From the NCBI GenBank assembly GCA_916610825.1, contig OU744450.1, forward strand, positions 17,910,814-17,974,813: a stretch of DNA of 64,000 nt, read 5' to 3'. The translations under genes and the position numbers were made by a program. This DNA comes from Haliclystus octoradiatus (Eukaryota > Cnidaria > Staurozoa > Stauromedusae > Haliclystidae). The notes under the pieces are model-generated. The model worked only from the letters and a program-made list of their open reading frames with translations, was not told where the DNA came from and did no database searches. Shown here piece after piece: positions 46,625 through 57,202 of the stretch (position 1 is its first letter; each line of letters begins with the position of its first letter).

Positions 46625-47230
46625 TATTATTCATGATGGAATATATCATTATTATTTAATGAAAATTTGCTATACCTTTTCGTGTTTTCTAACAGAAATT
46701 TAAATTACCATTAACATTATAATCCCTAAAAAATATAAATTAATCACATTATTATTAATTTGAAGGATGGTTATACTTATGACCTATGCTATCGATCGTA
46801 TCAACTTGCTTTCTCGTAATAATAAACATTTTTTTTAATTATTATAAACCATTGAGTTAATGAAATACGCACAAACGACTTCATAATCTATTGAGTTCAT
46901 TGTTCTTTATGTCAATGGTATTATACTCTAAACAGTCATGTAAAGGGGATCCTACATTGATCACATCGTTCCCTTAGATTTTAAAATTATATAAATGAGA
47001 TCAGACTTAGCGAATACTTGATTTCTGGAAAGCTAACAGAAGTTCGGAAAGTTTTCAATTATTGCTGAGAGTCCTGCGAGTAGCTTTCTGTTTTTGCGAA
47101 TTTAAGCGATGTCTAATCTGTTCTGTTAAAAAAGCTTTATCAGGTTTATTCTGAATAAATGATGATGATGATTTCATTGAAATTTCTGATGTCTATTGAT
47201 TATAAACAAATACGTAAGAGGCTAAACTAC
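46625..47230. other. Intergenic, no gene recognised
   Basis: This is very AT-rich spacer between QSOX and the calumenin-like gene. It has no coding exon. Confidence 0.5.
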
Positions 47231-47239
47231 TAAACTGAG

Positions 47240-47615
47240 TCGCAAAATTACGATCTGTGTAGTAGTATAGTCCCGTAGAAAACATCTACACCAATAACAG
47301 AGACACTTTGACAATCAGATAGTCTACACTTATTCACGATGAAATTGTGAACTAATTAGAGTTAAAAAAAAAAAAATTAAAATGTGCACCAGAATAAGTT
47401 CGAAGCTCTTTCATTTCTATTTGAGTTTTTATGATAAGAGTCTGAAACTAGCCCCTGTGCGCATTTTAAAATATTTTTTGACTCTAATTAGTTCATAATA
47501 TCATAGTGAAGCTATTAACGATATGAACTATCCGATTGTCAAAGTGTCTCTTTTATTGGTTGATTTTTTCTATGGAACTATACTACTACACAGATTGTAG
47601 ATTTGCGTTTTAGTT
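47240..47615. mobile_element. Long foldback element, ~145-bp inverted arms
   Basis: The left arm (about 47240-47390) and right arm (about 47455-47615) are near-complete reverse complements. Shared blocks include atctgtgtagtagtatag, agagacactttgacaatc and gaactaattagagt. About 65 bases lie between. Such long palindromes are typical of foldback MITEs and can make hairpin RNA if transcribed. No coding capacity. Confidence 0.8.
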
Positions 47616-47619
47616 CCCC

Positions 47620-48520
47620 CAATCAGAGAAATTTCCTCCTTTTTATCAGCTCCAAACGAAGAAAATACTGGTCTAGCTATTGCTTTAAGGAATTTTTAAG
47701 GGTTCTTCTTCCTATTGACTGAACTCTTCTTCCATGCATTTTATAACCACTTATTTATGGTTTTTTTCTATTGAAAATACTAGTACGATTGATGGATGTC
47801 AAAAAGCAATCACATTTTAAGATTTGATACATTTATACAATCTGGCTTTTGGAACAATTTTGAAATTAATTTGATATAATATATAATAGATTCCCAGAAA
47901 GACCTTGGGACACCCTGAATGATATTATGAGAAACAGTTACTTGTTTAATGCCTCCAACATGCGGACGAAAACTGCCCTCAAAATGAAATAATTTCATTT
48001 CATGTAAACCACTCATGGTTTCAAAGTCAGCCCTATAATTGCTAATTTATCCCTAATTCGAACAAATTATGCAACATCCATAAAGCAACAATAGAAGAAC
48101 TTTGTTTCTACTATCTTGGTATCCATTATACGGTGAGCAGATAAAAATGCGATGATGATTAATAGTAATACCAATACCATTTCTCTTCTTAACAAAATAC
48201 TGAATACAATACAATTCAGATGCATTATGATAGTAAAATCAAATAAATTGCAACTTTATGAAAATCTTATGTTTAAATAAACGTATATATTAGACCAATT
48301 AGCCATATAATAAAGGTAAAATGTTAGATCTAATCTCGGTTGATGAGACTAAGGTGTTGGTCACATTGTAATATACGTGCAATGTTTTGTTTAATCTTGA
48401 TTTAAACCGATATATAAGCCGCATAATGAACGAAAGGTGGAATCGTAACTTGCGAGGCCAACAATTTAGCCATGGCGATCATTACAGGCTACTGAAATAA
48501 ACTCTAAACTAGCTACAAAT
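47620..48520. other. Intergenic / 3' flank of the calumenin-like gene
   Basis: No coding exon is seen. The 3' untranslated region of the minus-strand calumenin-like gene should lie here, but I could not fix a polyadenylation signal. Confidence 0.4.
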
Positions 48521-48523
48521 ACA

Positions 48524-51500
48524 TTAAAATTCATCTTTTAGTGACTTGCCATGATCAGTTGCTGTACTACCAACAAACAAATCAAAATGTAAAACAATTT
48601 CATCTGTATCTAACACGCCATTTCCATCATCATCAGCACCATCTATTAAATGACGCACTTCTTTATCTGTCTCTTCATTTAATGGTACTACCCAATCATA
48701 AACTTCATCTCTATTTAATACACCGTCTTTATTCTTATCTAATCGTTCTGCGAAGTGTTTACGATCATCAACAACCCAATCGGGGGCGTTATCACCTTCA
48801 CCGTATTGACCAAGAAATTCAACCATTGAAATCAATCTAAAAATGTAAAGACATGATAAACCATGAATCGAAACCTGTTTACGAGGTCAGTGTTTAGTGG
48901 TCGCATATTACATGTGCAGGGAAACGTTGCAGGCCTTATAATGTGCACGTCTCAGCGGTCCTGGTTTCAATTTTCGATCAACTACGATTCGGCGACATTT
49001 TCAATGCTGTACGATCGATTGATTGCAGATTATACTGAAGCATCCCGTTTGGAAATAAATACAATGAATATCTTCCTGTAAGTCTGTAAGATTATTTCGT
49101 TCTTTCATTCAATGAAAGTGAAGCAAAGACTATATACCTGTCGCCATCTTTATCCACTTCATCAATGACCTCATCGACTGCAATCTGCTTCATGTGTTTG
49201 CTTTCTTCTGGGTGACGGAAATAAACGAATTCTTCGACTGTTAATTTGCCATCCTTATCTGTATCAGATTCATTGAATTTATGTTGATCTTTTCGGATTT
49301 TCAATATCAATTTCTAAAAACAAACCAAACAAATTATAAGGAATAATGAAGACATCGACGATGCACTATCTACTCTCTTCTAAGGGACTGTTTCTATCTC
49401 TATATATTACGTACGAATGCTTTTGTGCGTTTTTGCTTAATGCATAATACTGACCTTGCAAAAAGTATTGATGTGTTTGCGCTGGATAGCGCAGCGCAAC
49501 TCATACATCGTCAATCCGTACGTTTACGCATGTAGCGAAAAGAACGCTCAACGCATAATGGATAGGGCAGAATTTTGGAAATTGACTGAGTGACACTGAT
49601 GTATCTTTAAAGTCAATGGTTCGGTACACTGCATCAACATGGACTCACCATTAGTATTGAACAGTGAGCAGAGAGAGTTACATCTTGTTTGTTTGGCTAT
49701 CTATTCAAATCAAAGCAGTACACCAGTATACAGTACATGATGCAATATATTATCTTCAAATGATAACATCATTTTGGCAGCTGGGTTTTGTCTCGTGTGG
49801 TCTCACAAAGACGTAAACAACATCAACAATCAATAAAAAAACATACCCCCATCTTATATTATATCCTAATTGTGTTGGTGTTAATAAAAGAATACATCTT
49901 GGCTATATATATCTAACATGTTCTGATGCCAGTTATCACCGCCTTATAAGACCTATTTGCCTTCAAGACATCTACGTGCGTTAAATCTTGACAGGAATCA
50001 AAACAAACATACGTGGTTTAAAAATACATTTGTTATCATACAGAAATCAAAGATAACATGTTATGTCTTCATTACAAGAATATTGAATGAGACATCGATG
50101 AGATACTGTTATATCTATTCAATTCACTAATTAGTAACTAATTTATGTAATATCGCGCACGTAATACAGTAACAACCCTCACTTTACCACTATGTTAAAT
50201 ATCGAAACTTTTCAAAGTAGCCATCCTATCCTATCATGGGAAAGGGAGGAATTTAGCCATGTATCCCGGGGGACTTCCATACATCGATCATTTTAGTAGT
50301 GCGTTTATCAGATTTTTGTGAAATTTCACCATGTCAATTTAGAGATTTTCAAAATTTTTCGTTTGTTTTGGTCGTAAAAACATAAAATTTTAAGGTCTTC
50401 ATCCTCATTTGCTGTCAAATTTTACGGTTTTCCACCATTTTTTTAAATGGCACACCCCCGTCGATAAATTACCGAAGCAGCCCTTCCCTCCGGCCATGTA
50501 TGCATTCGGCCATCCACAATTTGCTGCGAGATTGCGAGTAGCTTTTTATTCTTATTCACTGCTACTCTTTCGAGGAATAACTGCATGTTAAATCATTTTA
50601 TGTTACTTCATGCTAAATGAACATGATGCATGCTCCATCCACGCGTGCAGCGCAAAGTTATCAAAAAAGGATAAGGATTGTCCATTAGTCCCAGGCCATT
50701 TTGTCAAAATTCAGTAGGTCATCTATATATCTATGTTTACCATTGTATTCATTATAACAAGGTGGAAACAACGTTGAAATGTAATTTTTGATATACGTAC
50801 TACCGGTAGCCTACTTGTAAATATTCTAATTTATGTCAAATAATTACATTATATAACATCTTTAAACACAACAATTTAAGAATTTCTTTTTGGACCTGAC
50901 AGGTGATTCACATTTACTACAAATCTACAGTAAGCTTTCTTTTTGGATACAGTACATCAAGAAATTTAAAGCTTTTTTATAAAGTAGATGTTTGTTACAT
51001 TTGTGCGTCCCATACTTGAGTATGGGTCCCAAATTTGGTCTCCAACCTACTTCAAAGACATAGACTTAATTGAAGCAATTCAATACAAATAATCATACTA
51101 AACGAATGTTATATACCATTGATTCTGAATCAGAATTAACTTATGAATTTCATCCTCATTTGCTGTCAAATTTTACGGTTTTCCACCATTTTTTTAAATG
51201 GCACACCCCCGTCGATAAATTACCGAAGCAGCCCTTCCCTCCGGCCATGTATGCATTCGGCCATCCACAATTTGCTGCGAGATTGCGAGTAGCTTTTTAT
51301 TCTTATTCACTGCTACTCTTTCGAGGAATAACTGCATGTTAAATCATTTTATGTTACTTCATGCTAAATGAACATGATGCATGCTCCATCCACGCGTGCA
51401 GCGCAAAGTTATCAAAAAAGGATAAGGATTGTCCATTAGTCCCAGGCCATTTTGTCAAAATTCAGTAGGTCATCTATATATCTATGTTTACCATTGTATT

Positions 51501-54288
51501 CATTATAACAAGGTGGAAACAACGTTGAAATGTAATTTTTGATATACGTACTACCGGTAGCCTACTTGTAAATATTCTAATTTATGTCAAATAATTACAT
51601 TATATAACATCTTTAAACACAACAATTTAAGAATTTCTTTTTGGACCTGACAGGTGATTCACATTTACTACAAATCTACAGTAAGCTTTCTTTTTGGATA
51701 CAGTACATCAAGAAATTTAAAGCTTTTTTATAAAGTAGATGTTTGTTACATTTGTGCGTCCCATACTTGAGTATGGTTCCCAAATTTGGTCTCCAACCTA
51801 CTTCAAAGACATAGACTTAATTGAAGCAATTCAATACAAATAATCATACTAAACGAATGTTATATACCATTGATTCTGAATCAGAATTAACTTATGAATT
51901 ACGTTTAATTAATTTAAATCTTGATAGTTTAGAGAAAAGACGTTTGCATGCGGATTTAATAATTTGCCTTAAATAATCAATAACTTGATAGAAATGGATA
52001 CATCCTTGTTCAAAATTTCAAGGCATGGCCGTTTATTTATGTCTCTATCTAAATCAAATTTGTACTGTCATTCTTTTGCTGTAAATATACATTTGTAATT
52101 CACTTTAATTACTCGCTCAGCGAAAATGTACATATGTTTAAATCTAGACTTCAATATCAAAATATCTTAAATATAATCAAATTGTAAGTGATCACAGTTT
52201 TTTTGTAAGTATAGTTCACAGTCATTATTGTTATATATAAAATAGAAAAATTAATTAATTCCAATTAAAAAGTTTTTGCAGAAAATGTTAGCTAGGCAAT
52301 AACGTTACCATCGAGCAATCAAGTGTAGTTTCCAAGCTGATTACATTTTATTTCTAATAAAAAACACTACAGTATAATATTGGACGACTTTGCTCGCGTT
52401 CAGCAATTCTTTAACAAAACCTGTATCGCCAACAGTTTTAATTATAGCCTTAAAAGAGCATTAAGAATAAGTTTTTGTTTAAAGATTTCCATTGCATTTG
52501 AAGTGCACACCAGCAATATAATTACAATAATAGTTGCATTTACGTATTAAATGGTAGCAAAAAACATTTGGGTTGATTTCTGTACTGTAAGTGAATCGCA
52601 ATTTTGATTCTTTTAATAAATATACTGTATAGTCAAATTATGCAGAGCAATATATGTGGGTAGCTTATCTAAAACTGAGAAAATTAAATCTCACACGTGA
52701 TCACGCTGTTTCTATCAATAGCCAGATGTAAGTCTGTCTCAAGCATATCAGGTCAATCATTAATAATGTATATACTGTCTGTAGATCATGCGATCATGCC
52801 TTATGTAAGTTACATCATAATTATGTAAGTCTATTTACATTTCTTTATCTCTAGTAACTCGTTCGGCAATAAACTATAAATAATTTTAAAATTAAACTAA
52901 ATTCTGAAGACTTTTCACAATATCTTAAATATAATTAATTAATTTTCAATTCTATATCTATAACATACTATTCATTTTATATATAATTTGTAATCATAAA
53001 TTTTAATACAATTTTTGTATGTTAACCAACAAGTTGTTTTACGGAAATAAAATACATTCATTCATTCATTCATTCATGAAAAAATTGAATATTGAATGGG
53101 ACATGAAATAGAGATGGAAGATAGGCTAAGAGATAGGCCCTTAAGCCCAAACCATGGCTCAAATATAAGTTCCATCGCTTGCGCAAGAGTAGCGTATTCA
53201 CCCACATACGACACCTCGGTAACTTCTTTTAAATACAAAAGGTACTTTAATCATAGTATAACTACAATGTTGGTAGCTACAGTTTCCTAAGAAAATGGTA
53301 TTATTGCAGGGCGTAATTATTCTAAAATTGATATTTTTGTTATAACACATCCAGGGACAATAATCCAGGGAGCGTTGCTGAAATTTTAGAGATTAGATTT
53401 ATGATGTCAATTTGATTTGTAAAGTAGCCCCTCCAAAGCCTTTTCGGGGGTATAATACATATCTTTCCCTGGATAATAATTGTACTGGCTAGATTGATAA
53501 ATGAGACCCAACTATCAACTTAATACTATTAAGCAAAAGAAAAGTATTGTGCATTCCTAGAATAATTGCCCAGCGCTTTAATTACAACCCAGGTCTGGAA
53601 ACTAACCACGATTAATCTAGGCCGGCATTTTTACAGACCAGATGTCATATAATACATGGGCCTACACCAGAAATATATCAGCAATTTTAACAAAAATGTA
53701 AATTTCGTTTCATGGGACTATTTTTGATAAATTCCTGTTTCACACTATCGACAAAGGGTGTTTTTTGGTTCACTTTTTTAGGACCCCCTACATCGAGCTA
53801 CACATCAGATAAATAAGTAATTAGACTTTAATAGCTACCTCGTCCATGATTGATTCATCATCCCAATCTCCATAATTAGCACTTTTATATTCCTTCCATG
53901 TTATTTGTTTATCTTGATCTTTGTCCATTGGTCTTATAGCCTGATCAATGTTATCCCACATATACCTTGTACGCTGATGCTCGATCCAGTCCCTTAATTC
54001 ACCAGCTGTTACTATGTTATTACTATCTTTATCTATTTTTGGTACCAAATCTCGAAGTTTCTTTTTTGATTGTTCTGGATTGTATTTATCAAAATCATGT
54101 CCGTGACCTCTTCCCAAGAACGCGTCATGATCAAAGTCTTTGTTATGAAAATCAGGATCAAGTCCACCTATTTTAAAATGGTCTTCTTCTGACAGGTCAC
54201 CATGGCTGCCATGTCCATCGGTTCCATGACATAGAACTTCAGACAAACACATACAAACCAGTAATAATACACTTTGAAAAGCAATCAT
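48524..54288 (-). CDS. CALU: Calumenin/reticulocalbin-like ER EF-hand protein (CREC family)
   Basis: Three exons (54288-53839, 49313-49138, 48836-48524) join in frame to 312 codons plus stop, close to the usual 315 of calumenin. The protein has a signal peptide (MIAFQSVLLLVCMCLSEVLC), a His/Asp-rich linker and EF-hand loops including DKDSNNIVTAGE, DKDQDKQITWKE, DTDKDGKLTVEE, DKDGDR..., DKNKDGVLNRDE and DDDGNGVLDTDE. The tail reads FVGSTATDHGKSLKDEF. Calumenin-type proteins bind calcium with low affinity in the ER and Golgi and act as chaperone-like regulators; vertebrate members end HDEF or HDEL. The ending KDEF should act as a retrieval signal. Wording such as PDW, VLNRDEVYDWVVP and DLFVGS-type matches favours calumenin/RCN over SDF4. 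One intron (4.5 kb) holds a tandem duplication and LINE remnants. Confidence 0.92.
49320..50395. other. Calumenin-like gene intron 1, 3' part: nothing recognised
   Basis: The intron between 53838 and 49314 begins (in gene orientation) at the right. This part has no coding or repeat structure I can name. Confidence 0.4.
50398..51148. repeat. 751-bp tandem duplication, copy 1
   Basis: The sequence from ttcatcctcatttgctgtca to about 51148 is repeated directly at 51149-51899 with a period of 751 bases. I noticed one difference (51028 g, 51779 t). Near its end lies FVRPILEYGSQIWSPTYFKD (about 50995-51055), a LINE ORF2 C-terminal motif. The duplicate frames of about 60-90 codons inside it are not genes. 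Confidence 0.9.
51149..51899. repeat. 751-bp tandem duplication, copy 2
   Basis: This is a near-perfect second copy of 50398-51148. It connects directly to the rest of the LINE C-terminus (LRLINLNLDSLEKRRLHADL at about 51899-51960), so the original LINE structure is preserved at this end and the first copy is the extra one. Confidence 0.9.
51745..52105 (+). mobile_element. LINE 3' remnant (CR1/jockey-like ORF2 C-terminus)
   Basis: In the plus strand VRPILEYGSQIWSPTYFKD, a stop-containing linker, RLINLNLDSLEKRRLHADLI and ISRHGRLFMSLSKSNLY follow in the order seen at the end of many LINE ORF2 proteins. It is inactive. It lies antisense inside the first intron of the calumenin-like gene. Confidence 0.6.
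52110..53080. other. AT-rich intron sequence ending in an (ATTC)n run
   Basis: There is no coding signal. An ATTC repeat lies at about 53056-53075 after ggaaataaaatac. Such a short microsatellite after an AATAAA-like sequence is typical of a LINE 3' tail, so this stretch may be the 3' untranslated part of the LINE at 51745-52105. Confidence 0.35.
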
Positions 54289-54439
54289 CCTTACCAGATT
54301 GTTTACAGAGTGCAGACAGCGTAGTACAGAGATGGAAAGTAATGATAGTCTTCTTGCAGTTGCGTTGTTTCTTATTGAGTTGTTTTGTGAATGACAACGG
54401 AATATTATTTCCAGAGAAGGAACTCGTGGATTACTGTCA

Positions 54440-54560
54440 TTGACTCGCTGCTGTCACGTCACATATGCTACCAGCCAATCAGCGCATGACTCGCGCCGTA
54501 TTTCACCAGCTGACGTTGTTGTCACAGCTGAGGTCATGTCTCGATGACGTCAACACAAAA
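54440..54560 (-). promoter_or_regulatory. Probable calumenin-like gene promoter with UPRE/CRE-like sites
   Basis: This is a GC-richer patch about 150-270 bases upstream of the minus-strand ATG. It has TCACGTCA at 54454-54461 (minus strand TGACGTGA, the XBP1/ATF6 UPRE core), CCAAT at 54475-54479, a tgacgttg at 54511-54518, and a full CRE, TGACGTCA, at 54545-54552. These sites are typical of stress-responsive ER chaperone genes. Function is inferred. Confidence 0.4.
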
Positions 54561-54727
54561 GTACAGGAACTTTTCATGGTCGCTTCCGTTCCTTTCACGA
54601 CTTAGTTGCCGAATGATTTTGACTTTCCTGTTTGTGAAAAGCGGAAATATGAAAAATAGAAAATAGCCATTATCGATCTACAAGTCAAGATGCTAACTAG
54701 CGAATGTGTACGGAGTTATAATTTTCA

Positions 54728-55135
54728 GACTCCAAACCCGAAACAAGCTCTTATAGAAACGTTCGAATCCAAATCCGACTCCGGAAATGTAAGAAAAGTA
54801 GACTCCAACTTCGACTCCTGCTCCAAAAAATTCAGTCAAACTCCTGTAAAAAGTACGAGGACGGACTAATTTATCAGCCCATTTTAAGCAAACATAGCAA
54901 GGTACAAAATGACTTAACCCGCTCTGGAAATAGTAGTCAATCCAGCCTCTATATTAGAAATATCCAGACAATTTTCAACTTTGCAGTTTTTAGAAATTAC
55001 GAGGATTGCATTCTGGACTCCGGCTCCGATTCCTGTTCCTGACTGGTTGAAAATTCTCCCACGTCTGATGCCTGTTGAAACGCAAATACTCCTGCCGGAG
55101 TCGGAGTTTGACTCCGGCCCTGTACACCTCTGCTA
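54728..55135. repeat. GACTCC-rich dispersed repeat
   Basis: Degenerate GACTCC/GGAGTC hexamers recur (gactccggaaatg near 54778, ggactccggctccgattcc near 55016-55034, gagtcggagtttgactcc near 55096-55114). The block ends in ctgtacacctctgc. Many invertebrate genomes carry a repeat of this type, probably a SINE or MITE relic. Confidence 0.5.
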
Positions 55136-55139
55136 GCTA

Positions 55140-57180
55140 GGCATTCAGTACTTTCAAGTCAGCAGCTCAATTGCAAATGAGCCTCTTGTACTATGTCTCC
55201 AGGGGGGAGTAACTCAAGTAATTTCAGGGATGAGGGTGCAATTTGAATTCAGAAATTTGCCCTCCAAAATTTTGTTTTTGCAAAATTGATTCCTCAAATA
55301 TTTTATTCAGGCCAAAATGTATGCCCAAATACTTTTTATTGACGCATATTTGAAAATTGATTACAATTACGTGGTTTATATTAACATTTTTGCTCATTGA
55401 AAAACAATACCTAGAATATTTTCAAAATTCTGAAATAGAAAATACCTCAAAACTTTTCAAAGACCGTGAAAAGGTATCTTCAATAATTGGCACTTTCCCG
55501 TATACCATAGTTTATCGATTAGATAGTCTAAGTTGAACTATGCGTATACCAACAATTTGAAGTTACCCTCAGGGTTACGTCTATTACATATGAGTACTTC
55601 AACTTTATATACTGGATAGGTTAAGTGGCAAGTGAGCACATAAAATAATAATAACCATGAGCCAAAAATTCATTCTTGAAGCTCATATAAGGTTGGATTT
55701 TGTCGAGGCAAGTCGGATTGTACATTCCATCCCGGCCCTCGTCTTCGCACAGCGATTTATTGCGGTTTTTTGGATCTCAAACCAGACGGCTGAATTCTGG
55801 ATCTTGGATTCGAACAGGATATTAATTTCAAATAAAAGTCATTAGAACTTTCTTTAAATAGTTTTTTCAACATAATTATATTGTACCTGCATGAAGTTCT
55901 CTGTCTTGGCATACTGTAAAGTGCCAAATAGATTATGTTTTAAATATCGTCTTCATTATCAAGTAAATTTTAATAATTTATTTTTCTAAGCTCTATATTT
56001 GTCCTGGTTGACTAAAGTATCTTGGAGACAGGGTTCATTTGTTATATTACATTGGAGTACTGTTTTAAAAACGTGTTCTATCTTGTGATGATAAATGTGT
56101 TTTGCCCGTTCCTATAGCGCCTATAGCGGTCTATAACCCGTAATTTATCGAGCTATATTTCAGAATTAATTCACAATGCCGTAGTCACTTGGAAAAGCAC
56201 AATGAGCTAACAAGATTTAGTCTTATCCTATCCAGAGTCTTTATCCTGTACTGGGTTTCACTGAGCAATTATATATATTATATGATATAAGCCGCATTTG
56301 AGTTATGACAATTGCACTGCATCATTCCCTCTTATAGCGACCAGAATCACGTGAACATCACGTGTACTGTATTGTTTTACCCACATGAAATATTTATAAT
56401 TATAGATTGGCTACCATTTTAAACAATGAATTTTGCATCCCTTTTTGTTATTCGTGTTTTGATTTGATATTGATGATGTTATTGTAAAAGCAAAAAGTAT
56501 TTCTTGTCTATAATTATGTGTAATTATCTCTCGTTCTTTAAAAATCTTGAATTTTTTAGTTCATAAGCATTACATATTCCTTTTCTGAAAACGGGAACTC
56601 GTAACTTTGCATTCAACATATCTGACGGCATTCTCAGGCTATGTGATAATTCTACCGCTATTATTATGATTCACGACGTACACGTACGATGTAAGAATAC
56701 CGTCCGAAATTAATTCCCTGTAGTGGTCTATTGCCATAGCAACCCAGCATTAGAAAACGTGTGTTACGTTGGTAGAATACGTCAAAGATTTGCTGGTTCA
56801 TCTTTAGGCGTGGATTGATTTTTGAAACGTATTAAATAATCCAACGCCATACGCATTCAAATGAATTATTATATGATTATCGTTGAAAAACTGACTAACG
56901 TTTTGCCGTAATTGATTGTTTTCTGAACAATATCTTTTGATCAGTTTTGTTTGGGATTGCTTCCCGCTTGAGAGGAAACCATAAATCCAATTAGCATAAC
57001 AATTACAATAATTATGCAAATGTCATTTCTATTGAATATATGCCAGTTTTTCGTATGTGCATTTAATAATTTCATTACCGCTTCAGCCGGCATTCCATGA
57101 AGACACAGTTCATGAAACAGACGTAATTGCTTGGGATCTGATCCCACCATTTCTGGTCCAAATTATATCATAGTATATTT
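55140..57180. other. Intergenic between the calumenin-like gene and chitin synthase; no gene recognised
   Basis: The sequence is AT-rich with no convincing exon. The chitin synthase promoter should lie in the last few hundred bases; I see no motif strong enough to name. Confidence 0.45.
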
Positions 57181-57202
57181 ATAAAATTAGTTTATTAAAA
57201 GT

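Noticed and set aside
50409-51342. Two nearly identical small proteins of 60 and 90 codons
   Set aside because: They are the same non-coding segment present twice because of the 751-bp tandem duplication. They show no family resemblance and lie in an intron.
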